This document shows positions 10,446-19,021 of a stretch of DNA of 33,331 nucleotides, one piece after another. This DNA is from JAGWJU01 sp035533295. Lineage in GTDB: Bacteria; Elusimicrobiota; Elusimicrobia; UBA1565; UBA9628. The DNA lies in the NCBI GenBank assembly GCA_035533295.1, contig DATLUA010000082.1:1-33331 (forward strand), in the 5' to 3' direction. The notes below the pieces were generated by a model. That model was not told the DNA's origin, did no database searches, and saw only the letters and a program-made list of their open reading frames with translations. The translations under genes were made by a program, and so were the position numbers. Numbering within the stretch: the first letter of the stretch is position 1; every line of letters starts with the position of its first letter.

Positions 10446-11135
10446 TCAGCTCCCCCCGGCGGCTTGGCGCACCCGCGGGTCCGGGTCGTTTCGAGCCCGC
10501 CGCAAAGCGCCGCGGGCCGCGGAGCCGCCGATGGCTTCCAGCGACCGGGCGGCCTGGATTCGGACGTTGGGATTGCCGTCCTGGCCCAAGGCCTGGCCCA
10601 AGGCCGCGGCCGCGGCCGGGCCCCCCGTTCGCCCCAGCCAATAGGCGGCGGAGGCGCGCACGCCGGGATTTTCCTCTTGGGCCAGCGCCGCGGCCAAGTC
10701 GGAGGCGGCTTGGGCGCCGCCCGCCTTGCCCAAGCACTCCACCGCGGCCAGCCGCACCCAGGCGCTGGGGTCGTTCAAGCCCCGCTCGAAAAGGGGAATT
10801 TCCGCCGGCGCATCAAGCCGCGCGGCGGCGCGCAAAATCCAAGCCCGGATGCTCGGCTCCTGCTCGGAGCCGAACGCCGGAGCAAGCCAGGAAATTTGAG
10901 AGGGTTGGGCCGAGCGGATGGCCGCCATCACCGCGTCCAAGCGCGCCGCGGAGGACGCGGCCACGGCGTATTGCGCGGCGAAATCGGAGGAGGATGGGGC
11001 GCCTTGCGCCCGCGCCGCGCCCGCGCCGAAAGCCAAGGCGGCGGCCAGGGCCGCGCCCAGGCGCGCGCAACCCCTCATCGCGCCGGCCCGCGCGCGCGCA
11101 TAAGAACGATTCGGCGTCTTGTTTTTAAAGTTCAT
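10446..11135 (-). CDS. Exported HEAT-repeat protein
   Basis: The gene encodes 229 residues from the ATG at 11135. A second in-frame ATG at 11078 (residue 20) would give a more conventional signal peptide starting MRGCARLGAALAAALAF; neither start has a good ribosome-binding site. After a likely cleavage near ARAQGA, the rest is helical repeats of about 30 residues with the HEAT/PBS-lyase pattern: DPSAWVRLAAVECLGKAG, NPGVRASAAYWLGRTG, NPNVRIQAARSLEAIG and DPDPRVRQAAG. Such repeats form alpha-solenoids that bind partners and do no chemistry. It ends two bases before the giant gene and probably supplies its translational coupling, so a chaperone, scaffold or assembly role for that protein is a reasonable inference. 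The 146 bases upstream (11136-11281) show no clear promoter or U-tract terminator, so read-through from the next gene upstream is possible. Confidence 0.85.
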   Translation of the reverse strand: MNFKNKTPNRSYARARAGAMRGCARLGAALAAALAFGAGAARAQGAPSSSDFAAQYAVAASSAARLDAVMAAIRSAQPSQISWLAPAFGSEQEPSIRAWILRAAARLDAPAEIPLFERGLNDPSAWVRLAAVECLGKAGGAQAASDLAAALAQEENPGVRASAAYWLGRTGGPAAAAALGQALGQDGNPNVRIQAARSLEAIGGSAARGALRRARNDPDPRVRQAAGGS

Positions 11136-11281
11136 CCTGTTTTTACGATGCCAACGCTTCCTTTGCCGGACCGCGATAAAACACCTGCCGAGGGTCTTGG
11201 CGCCTTAAGCTAAGATGCAGCCCTATTTCTGAACCGCGTCTACGGCCTACGTCTTTGTGTTTGTGGGGTTGCGGGAAGGAA

Positions 11282-11962
11282 TCAACAGCGCAGGGGGGTT
11301 GCGGAAGGCGAGTCGGGCCTGGCGGGACGCCAAGCGCCCTGGAAGAACAAAGCGGCGGCGCAGACCACGGCGCAGAGAGCGAGCCAAGCGGGAACCGCGG
11401 CCTTGGGGCCTGATTTCGGGCTCATGCTCACGGCTTCGGCGTTGCCGCGCGGCGGAGCCGGAAAGCCGCCGGCCATGAAGAGCTTCAACGCGGGCAGGAA
11501 CTCCAAAAACCGGATGAAGGCCCGGGCCAGCGGCAGGCGCGAGGCGTAGGAAGCCCGGCCTTCCGCATGGGCCTGGGCGGATTTAAGCTGCTCTTCGACT
11601 AATCGCGCCGAGACCGGGCGGGCCAGGGCATCGCGGACGTCCAGACCCAAAGGATTATGAATCGCCCAGGAGACGCTCACGCCTTGGGCGCCCAGGCCCA
11701 CCGGAGCTTCCGCGCGGGTCCGTCGCGCGACGGTCAAGGCCGGAGGCCGAGCGGTCCCGGACGCCGCAACGGAAAATGCGCCGGCGGCCGGGGCGGACGC
11801 GAAAACAAAACAAGCGGAGAACCCGCACAATACGGCGAGGCTCCGCGCCGAACATCCAAGGGCCGCAGGTTCGGCACGTCCCAAACCTACGCCTCTCGGA
11901 TGCTTGGGACGCCCTGTCTTCAAGCGCTTGGACTCCCTGGAACGAAAATCCCGGTCCGCCAC
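11282..11962 (-). CDS. Exported/membrane protein of unknown function, first gene after the c-di-GMP riboswitch
   Basis: The ORF is 226 codons from a GTG at 11962; a GGAGG lies 12 bases upstream, a rather long spacing. I do not recognise the family. Visible features are a basic N-terminal stretch of about 40 residues, a hydrophobic segment (SLAVLCGFSACFVFASAPAAGAF) that looks like a late signal peptide or anchor, a middle region with SWAIHNPLGLDVRDALARPV and a helical stretch, and a second hydrophobic segment near the C-terminus (AVPAWLALCAVVCAAALFF) followed by an Arg-rich tail. A topology of one exported domain held by a C-terminal membrane anchor is inferred. Third-position GC and codon choice resemble the neighbours, which supports a real gene. 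It is the first ORF downstream of the riboswitch and so the most direct candidate for c-di-GMP control. Confidence 0.65.
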   Translation of the reverse strand: MADRDFRSRESKRLKTGRPKHPRGVGLGRAEPAALGCSARSLAVLCGFSACFVFASAPAAGAFSVAASGTARPPALTVARRTRAEAPVGLGAQGVSVSWAIHNPLGLDVRDALARPVSARLVEEQLKSAQAHAEGRASYASRLPLARAFIRFLEFLPALKLFMAGGFPAPPRGNAEAVSMSPKSGPKAAVPAWLALCAVVCAAALFFQGAWRPARPDSPSATPLRC

Positions 11963-11985
11963 GCTGTCTTCGCACCTCCGCGCCG

Positions 11986-12008
11986 AAGAAAAGCGCCCGG
12001 GCCGGGCA
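11986..12008 (-). terminator. Terminator-like hairpin, candidate riboswitch expression platform
   Basis: Read on the minus strand, GCCCG-GCC-CGGGC forms a short GC hairpin followed by GCTTTTCTT. It lies between the c-di-GMP aptamer and the GGAGG/GTG of the next gene, where a transcription-terminating expression platform would sit. The stem is only about 5 bp and the U-tract is interrupted, so it may be weak. Confidence 0.5.
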
Positions 12009-12040
12009 TTGCTGTCATGTCCACGGCTGCGCCGCGTGTC

Positions 12041-12112
12041 TTCGGCAACCAGGCGACCTCTTCACGTCCCGAGGCCCTCGGCTTTGCGCCCCCCCCTCGC
12101 GGGAGGTTTGCC
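12041..12112 (-). promoter_or_regulatory. Cyclic-di-GMP-I (GEMM) riboswitch aptamer
   Basis: The minus strand carries the full order of conserved GEMM-I blocks. GGCAAACC lies at 12112-12105. A stem CCTCCC/GGGGGG capped by a GCGA (GNRA) tetraloop spans 12106-12091. GGCGCAAAGCC lies at 12090-12080. A second stem, GGCCTC/GAGGTC, spans 12076-12055 with a 10-base loop, and the closing strand GGTTGCCGAA lies at 12050-12041. GGCAA(A)CC can pair with GGTTGCC to form P1. This matches the c-di-GMP class I architecture as known from Vibrio and Geobacter. The promoter just upstream and the terminator-like hairpin just downstream complete a cis-regulatory leader for the gene at 11962. A GEMM variant that binds cGAMP instead cannot be excluded by eye. 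Confidence 0.9.
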
Positions 12113-12136
12113 ATTTGTCGGTCAACGGCATTTCGA

Positions 12137-12164
12137 AGTATAGCAGAGCCGCTTGATTTGTCAA
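12137..12164 (-). promoter_or_regulatory. Strong sigma-70-type promoter for the riboswitch leader
   Basis: On the minus strand a perfect TTGACA (12164-12159) and TATACT (12142-12137) are separated by 16 bases. Transcription would start near 12130, about 18 bases before the GEMM aptamer. This is the best -35/-10 pair in the window. Confidence 0.85.
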
Positions 12165-12227
12165 GACCCATTTTTAATTCCATAGAGCATAGCCTGTCTG
12201 CCGGAGCGGAGTCAATATAAAACGGCA

Positions 12228-12257
12228 GCAAGGCGCGGCAAAACCGCCGCCCCTTGC
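12228..12257. repeat. Intergenic GC-rich hairpin
   Basis: GCAAGG (12228-12233) pairs with CCTTGC (12252-12257), and the inner bases CGG/CCG add a further stem around a CAAAA loop. It lies between the two divergent promoters. On the minus strand it is followed by a weak TTTT, so it could end antisense transcription or be part of a control site; the function is unknown. Confidence 0.5.
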
Positions 12258-12282
12258 GAAAAACCAGGTCCGCTGTTATGCT
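12254..12282 (+). promoter_or_regulatory. Candidate promoter for the divergent exported protein
   Basis: TTGCGA (12254-12259), a 17-base spacer and TATGCT (12277-12282) preceded by TGT, giving an extended -10 (TGnTATGCT). A start near 12289 would give a leader of about 234 bases containing the GGGGGATC repeat cluster. Both hexamers match the consensus at 4 of 6 positions. Confidence 0.45.
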
Positions 12283-12327
12283 TCCTTATATGTGGGGTCA
12301 TGTGCTTATCCAGGGTTATCCCGGATC

Positions 12328-12434
12328 GGGGGATCATGGGGGTTGCATGGGGGATCTTAGGGGGTTGCATGGGGGATCTTAGGGGGATCGCGATCCCCCT
12401 GGCTAGGGATCCCCCCGATCCCCTAGCAACCCCC
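12328..12434. repeat. GGGGGATC direct/inverted repeat cluster in the 5' leader of the divergent gene
   Basis: The 560 bases between 11963 and 12522 have no convincing gene and hold regulatory structure; this is its oddest part. A 22-base unit (GGGGGTTGCAT followed by GGGGGATCTTA) occurs twice in tandem at 12338-12359 and 12360-12381. An exact 18-base palindrome of GGGGGATCG and its complement follows at 12382-12399. The complementary arm then continues with GATCCCCC at 12408-12415, GATCCCCT at 12417-12424 and GCAACCCCC at 12426-12434. In all, GGGGGATC or its complement appears six times within 88 bases. The arms could form one long imperfect stem in RNA or a set of protein sites in DNA. There is no ORF of substance across it. 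Confidence 0.85.
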
Positions 12435-12522
12435 TCTTCGATCCAGGCAACCCTGGGATGTGGGTTTCTGCCGCATTCCACACGGGTTTTATCAAAATTG
12501 GCGGCGTCAAGTGGATAAGCAT

Positions 12523-14247
12523 ATGGGGGTCAAAATCAGAGGCCTGGCCGCGGCCATGCTTGCCTCCTGGCTCGCGGCGACGGGGTTGCTTTGCGCCCAA
12601 GAGCAAGACGCCGCCTCGGACGGGGCGGAGGTTTCCGGGCTTTCGGCTCCCGTCCAGATCAACTCTTTGGCCGCTCCTCTTTCCGGCGCCGACGGCTTGG
12701 CGGCCGGCCCGGCATCGTTGGACGCCGCGGCCCTGCCCGCCTCAGCCCTTAATGCCGCTGTTCCCGGAAACGCGGTTTTGCCGCCGCAAAAGACCGCGAT
12801 TTCCGCCGCGCCGCAGGCCGGGATTTCAAACAGCGCCGCCCAGCCCGCCGCGACGCCGGCGCCGGAGCGGCCAGAGCCCTATTTCGCCAAGGCCCTTACG
12901 CAGTTGGGCGTGGACCCGGTTTTGGTTGGACGCTTGGCCGCGGCTTCACGCGAACCTTCCGCGGAAAAATCAGCCGCGGCCGGGCAAACGCCGGATCTCG
13001 CGGCCGCCGTGGTCTTGGGTCACGCGGGAGCTCGTCTATCCGCCCGTGAAAAAATAACCGTCGTCGCCGCTGCCCTCGCGGCCGCGCATCCGGAATTTGA
13101 AACCCCGCGCGCGGCGCTTTTATCCGAACTTGAAGCGCAATCGGGCGTCGACCCAAAAGACGTCGCGGCCTTGGCGCGGGCCGCCGGCTTCAACCTTGAA
13201 TCCGCGGATTTTCAGGACGCCGGAACCCCGCCCGCGGCGCAAGGCTGGACATCATCCTGGGGACGGCATTTGGCTTTCGCCGCCAAGACCGCGGCCGCGG
13301 CGCGGGCGGTCCTGCGCCCCAAGAGCCTGGCCGACGCGGCGCGGGCGGAGAACGCTTTAAACATCCTGCGTCGAGCCCCGGAATTCGCCATTTTCCCGTC
13401 TTCCGTGCGGCACGGCGTGCAAGCGGTCTTGAGCCGGGCGCTCGAAGAGCGGCGCGGCCCGGTCCACGCTCCGCTTAACGAGTCCGCCCGCGCGCAGGCG
13501 CCGCCCAGCCCCGCCCAGGCCGCGGCGCTTGCCCAAGCCCGCGGCGAAGCGGCCGACTTGGGCCTGCCGGCCGAACCTCAGGCCGCGCGAACGGCGGCAA
13601 ACCCTCTCTCGGCGCTCGCAAACGGCGGCTTCGCGGTTTTGTCCCCGCGGGACGTTCCCGATTTTTCCCTGGAAAGCCGCATCTTGAACGCGATTGAAAA
13701 GCGCCGGTTGGACAACGCAAGCAGTTCTTTCTGGCAATGGCCGTTCATGGAGGAAGGCGGCCGCTGGCGCGCGGACAAGCGGCAGACGCCCGATCTGGTC
13801 GCGGACGTGCGGCGCTTCGCGGAAGCCCTGACTATCTCGCTGCAAGACGCGCTGCCCGACGAGCACATCGAAATGCGCGACGTGCAAATCCGGGTCGATC
13901 CGCCGCCCCAGACCGGCGCCAAGCTCCACGTGGACGGCGGCTACATCACGGCCACCTGCGCCTTGAGCGGTCCGGGCACCGTGATTTACGATGACGCCGG
14001 CGGCCGCGCGCGCCGCCTGCAGGCTCCGCCGGGCGCCGTGGCGTTCGTAAGCGACCTGGATCGGGAGTTCGCGCGAAACATCCCGGGCGCCGTTCACGCC
14101 GCGCCCACGGCCGGAACCGCCGGGCGCGTCGTGCTCATCATCCGCTACAAGCGGCAAGGCCAGGCTCCAGCCTCAAGCGAACAGCGGCTCCGCCAAAAAG
14201 ATCGCAATGACCGCCGCATCAAAGCCGTGGAAAAGAGCGGGCTTTAA
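12523..14247 (+). CDS. Exported protein with Ala-rich N-terminal half and 2OG-Fe(II)/DUF1826-like C-terminal domain
   Basis: The frame is open from 12460, but the ATG at 12523 begins a clean signal peptide (MGVKIRGLAAAMLASWLAATG, cleavage near LLCAQ), so that start was chosen; the protein is then 574 residues. Residues about 25-110 are Ala/Pro-rich and low in complexity, and the middle is helical and Ala-rich. Residues about 400-545 look like a compact beta domain. HVD (H469, D471) is followed by GGYITATCALSGPGT, then VHAAP (H525) and GRVVLIIRY (R535, R541). This order, HxD...GPGT...H.aP...R, is that of DUF1826-like and related jelly-roll 2OG-Fe(II) proteins. Whether it is an active oxygenase is unknown, and export would be unusual for one. 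The gene is divergent from the riboswitch locus and ends at an intrinsic terminator. Confidence 0.75.
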   Translation: MGVKIRGLAAAMLASWLAATGLLCAQEQDAASDGAEVSGLSAPVQINSLAAPLSGADGLAAGPASLDAAALPASALNAAVPGNAVLPPQKTAISAAPQAGISNSAAQPAATPAPERPEPYFAKALTQLGVDPVLVGRLAAASREPSAEKSAAAGQTPDLAAAVVLGHAGARLSAREKITVVAAALAAAHPEFETPRAALLSELEAQSGVDPKDVAALARAAGFNLESADFQDAGTPPAAQGWTSSWGRHLAFAAKTAAAARAVLRPKSLADAARAENALNILRRAPEFAIFPSSVRHGVQAVLSRALEERRGPVHAPLNESARAQAPPSPAQAAALAQARGEAADLGLPAEPQAARTAANPLSALANGGFAVLSPRDVPDFSLESRILNAIEKRRLDNASSSFWQWPFMEEGGRWRADKRQTPDLVADVRRFAEALTISLQDALPDEHIEMRDVQIRVDPPPQTGAKLHVDGGYITATCALSGPGTVIYDDAGGRARRLQAPPGAVAFVSDLDREFARNIPGAVHAAPTAGTAGRVVLIIRYKRQGQAPASSEQRLRQKDRNDRRIKAVEKSGL

Positions 14248-14250
14248 AAT

Positions 14251-14269
14251 AGCCTGCCGGAGGCTTTTT
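14251..14269 (+). terminator. Intrinsic terminator after the exported 2OG-like protein
   Basis: AGCCT (14251-14255), loop GCCGG, AGGCT (14261-14265) and then a T run (TTTTT to 14269). It starts three bases after the stop codon and abuts the alaS -10 box, so termination and initiation are packed into 30 bases. Confidence 0.7.
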
Positions 14270-14270
14270 G

Positions 14271-14276
14271 TATAAT
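14271..14276 (+). promoter_or_regulatory. alaS -10 box
   Basis: A perfect TATAAT ends 13 bases before the alaS ATG, implying a leader of only about 6-7 bases with no room for a ribosome-binding site. No convincing -35 was found; TTTAAA at 14243-14248 is too distant. Confidence 0.55.
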
Positions 14277-14289
14277 AGCCTTGCCCGCC

Positions 14290-16961
<2,672 letters not shown>

Positions 16962-16965
<4 letters not shown>

Positions 16966-17318
16966 GCTTTTTTAGCCCGACCCTTGCCCTCGGCCCGGTA
17001 GGCGATGACGTGCACCTGCTCCATCGTGATGAGCCCTTCCTTGACCATCTCATCGAGCCTGGGCAGGAAGGCCTGTATCTTGTCCTCGCTGTCCACGATC
17101 TCGACGACCACGGGCAAGTCCTCGGAGAGCTCCAATATCTTGACCGTGTGCAGGTGGGCGTTGCGCCCAAAGCCCATGAAGCCTTTCAAGGCCGTGGCTC
17201 CGGCCAAGCGCCGGGCGCGCGCCTCGTCCACGATGGCCTCGTAGAGCGGACGCCCTTCCCACCTGTCCTGCTCGCCCACGAACACACGCAAAAGCTTCTG
17301 CTCGCCTTCTAGTTTCAT
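16962..17318 (-). CDS. DUF190 family protein (PII-like fold), partner of CrcB
   Basis: The gene encodes a 118-residue soluble protein of the DUF190 family, about the usual length. Recognisable segments are LRVFVGEQDRWEGRPLYEAIVDEARARRLAGATALKG, FGRNAHLHTVKILELSEDLPVVVEIVDSEDKI and the ending EGLITMEQVHVIAYR. Members have a ferredoxin-like, PII-like fold and are often found beside crcB, as here; the exact role in fluoride handling is not established. An ideal GGGAGG lies 5 bases before the ATG, and the 13-base gap to crcB indicates one operon under the fluoride riboswitch. The stop codon TAG overlaps the alaS stop on the other strand. Confidence 0.92.
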
Positions 17319-17331
17319 CGCTGCCTCCCGC

Positions 17332-17703
17332 TTAGGCCCGGCCTAACGCCGCCCCGAACCAGAACAAGGCGATGCCGGCCAGGCCGCTGCCGAAAAAATT
17401 CGCCAAGGCCAGAATGGGCTGCCCGCTTTGCAGCAGCTTGGCGGTTTCCAGAATAAGGGTGGAGAACGTGCTGTAGGCGCCGCAAAACCCCGTCATCAGA
17501 AGGATGCGCGCCGCGGGACCCAAGGCGAAGCGGATTTCGGCCAGGCTGTCGAAGAGGCCGATCAGGAAGCACGCGGAAAGATTGACCACGAACGTGCCCC
17601 AGGGGAAACCGCCGCCCGTCAGCCGGCCGATGCGCCCCGCCAAGCCCCAGCGGGCGAAGCCGCCCGCGATTGAGCCTACGACGAGGGCCAGCGCGTTTTC
17701 CAT
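17332..17703 (-). CDS. crcB: Fluoride channel CrcB/FluC
   Basis: The gene encodes a 123-residue protein with four hydrophobic helices, the size of a Fluc fluoride channel, which forms dual-topology dimers in the inner membrane and lets toxic F- leave the cell. Signature segments are GGFARW near the N-terminus, the pore Asn in GTFVVNLSACFLIGLF, and the TGFCGAYSTFSTLI block that carries the phenylalanine-box and sodium-site residues. The start ATG follows AGGAGG with a 7-base spacer. Identity is confirmed independently by the fluoride riboswitch directly upstream. It is followed after 13 bases by the DUF190 gene. Confidence 0.96.
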   Translation of the reverse strand: MENALALVVGSIAGGFARWGLAGRIGRLTGGGFPWGTFVVNLSACFLIGLFDSLAEIRFALGPAARILLMTGFCGAYSTFSTLILETAKLLQSGQPILALANFFGSGLAGIALFWFGAALGRA

Positions 17704-17711
17704 GTTAAATC

Positions 17712-17811
17712 CTCCTACCGCTGGAATCGGCAGGAGTCATCAGCCCCGGGAGCCGGAGCGGTTCGCCCAAAACACCCATGGGGGCCGGGCCGGGCGAACT
17801 CCATCGCCCGG
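17712..17811 (-). promoter_or_regulatory. Fluoride riboswitch (crcB motif) with Shine-Dalgarno-sequestering helix
   Basis: Read on the minus strand, the aptamer begins with an 8-bp stem CCGGGCGA/TCGCCCGG (17811-17790) closing a TGGAGT loop. It continues through GGGCGAACCGC and a 7-bp stem GCTCCGG/CCGGGGC, then the conserved GCTGATGACTCCTG. Loop bases GGAGT (17802-17798) pair with ACTCC (17737-17733) to form the pseudoknot that fluoride stabilises. The overlapping CTCCTGCCG (17736-17728) can instead pair with CGGTAGGAG (17720-17712), which contains the crcB Shine-Dalgarno. The two pairings are mutually exclusive, so fluoride should free the ribosome-binding site and turn translation on. Confidence 0.96.
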
Positions 17812-17815
17812 GAAA

Positions 17816-17824
17816 ATTATAGCA
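17816..17824 (-). promoter_or_regulatory. Extended -10 promoter of the crcB operon
   Basis: TGC-TATAAT on the minus strand (TGnTATAAT extended -10). Transcription would begin near 17810, at the first stem of the fluoride aptamer. No clear -35 was found. The same TGCTATAAT occurs before the gene at 21822. Confidence 0.75.
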
Positions 17825-17833
17825 CGCCTGCGC

Positions 17834-19021
17834 TTAGGCGGGCTGCTTGGCCTCCGCCAAAGTCTCGCGCGCGATGATGAGGCGCTGGATTTCGGAGGTG
17901 CCCTCGTAAATTTGGGTGATGCGCGCGTCGCGGAAAAGCCGCTCGATGGGGAACTCGCGCGTGTAGCCGTTGCCGCCGTGAATTTGCAGGGCGTCGGTGG
18001 CCGCCTTGTTGGCCACCTCGGAGGCGAAGAGCTTGGCCATGGAAGCTTCCTTGGTCGCGCGCAGGCCCCGCTGCATCTTGTCCGCCGCGCGCCAAGTCAG
18101 CAGCCTGGCGGCGTCTACGCCCATAGACATCTCCGCGATCTTCATCTGCGTGGCCTGGAACTGCGCCAGGGTCTTGCCGAACTGCTTGCGGGTCTGGGCG
18201 TAGGACACGGCCTCGTCCATGGCGGCGCGGGCGATGCCCACGGCCTGGGCCGCGATGCCGATGCGCCCGCCGTCCAGGATGGCCATGGCGATCTTGAAGC
18301 CCTCGTTCTCGGCGCTGATCCGGTTGGCCTTGGGGACGCGGCAGCGGCGGAAGGAAATTTCCCGTGTGTCCGAGGCCCGGATGCCGAGTTTTTTTTCCTT
18401 CTTGCCCAAGGTCATGCCGGGCGCGTTTTTCTCCACCAGCAGGCAGCTGATGCCCTTGTTGCCCGCGGCGGGATTGGTCGAGACGAAAACCAGAAAAATG
18501 TCCGCGAAGCCGGCGTTGGAGACCCAGGCCTTGGTGCCGTCCAAGACGTAGCCGTCGCCGTCCGAAACGGCCGCGGTCTTGAGGCTGCCCGCGTCGGTGC
18601 CCGAGCCCGGCTCGGAGAGGCAATACGCTCCGATGAGCTCGCCCTTGGCCAACCGGGGCAGGTATTTTTTCTTCTGCTCCTCGGCGCCGAACATGGTCAG
18701 CGCCTTGCAAAAAAGCGAGTTGTGCACGGTCAGGCACACCTGGTAGGCGGCCGAAGCCCAGGCGATTTCCTCCATGACGGCCGCGTAGGACACCACGTCC
18801 AAGCCCAGGCCGCCGTATTCCTCGCCGATCATGATGCCGAAAAACCCCAGGGCCGCGGCCTCGGCGTAGAGCTCGCGCGGGATGGCCTCTTCCTCATCAA
18901 GCTTTTGCGCGAGGGGCTTCAAGCGCTTCTGCGCGAAGTCCCGCGCCAAGTCGCGCGCCATCCTCTGGGTCTCGCCCAGCTCGAAGCAGAGCCCCTGGCT
19001 TTCAGCCGCCGCTGTAGTCAT
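17834..19021 (-). CDS. Acyl-CoA dehydrogenase (short-chain/butyryl type)
   Basis: The gene encodes a 395-residue FAD enzyme that introduces the alpha-beta double bond in acyl-CoA, or reduces crotonyl-CoA in the reverse direction. Visible features are the helical N-terminal domain, the FAD/substrate motif GAYCLSEPGSGTDAGSL, WVSNAGFADIFLVF, and the C-terminal LQIHGGNGYTREFPIERLFRDARITQIYEGTSEIQ. The likely catalytic base is E373 in YEGTSEIQ, the position used by short- and medium-chain enzymes. The start overlaps the end of the 3-hydroxyacyl-CoA dehydrogenase gene by 20 bases and has an AAAGGA site, so the two are co-translated. Chain-length specificity cannot be fixed from sequence alone, though the C4-type neighbour favours butyryl-CoA. 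Confidence 0.95.
   Translation of the reverse strand: MTTAAAESQGLCFELGETQRMARDLARDFAQKRLKPLAQKLDEEEAIPRELYAEAAALGFFGIMIGEEYGGLGLDVVSYAAVMEEIAWASAAYQVCLTVHNSLFCKALTMFGAEEQKKKYLPRLAKGELIGAYCLSEPGSGTDAGSLKTAAVSDGDGYVLDGTKAWVSNAGFADIFLVFVSTNPAAGNKGISCLLVEKNAPGMTLGKKEKKLGIRASDTREISFRRCRVPKANRISAENEGFKIAMAILDGGRIGIAAQAVGIARAAMDEAVSYAQTRKQFGKTLAQFQATQMKIAEMSMGVDAARLLTWRAADKMQRGLRATKEASMAKLFASEVANKAATDALQIHGGNGYTREFPIERLFRDARITQIYEGTSEIQRLIIARETLAEAKQPA

Noticed and set aside
11136..11281. A second riboswitch or promoter in the gap before the HEAT gene
   Set aside because: No GEMM core, no convincing -35/-10 pair and no U-tract hairpin were found in these 146 bases.
12338..12381. Possible CRISPR array from the tandem 22-base units
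   Set aside because: Only two direct copies without spacers, continuing into palindromic sequence.
12212..12518. Small ORFs on both strands across the GGGGGATC repeats
   Set aside because: They are short, overlap each other, have repeat-driven composition and lack ribosome-binding sites; the stretch is better read as regulatory.
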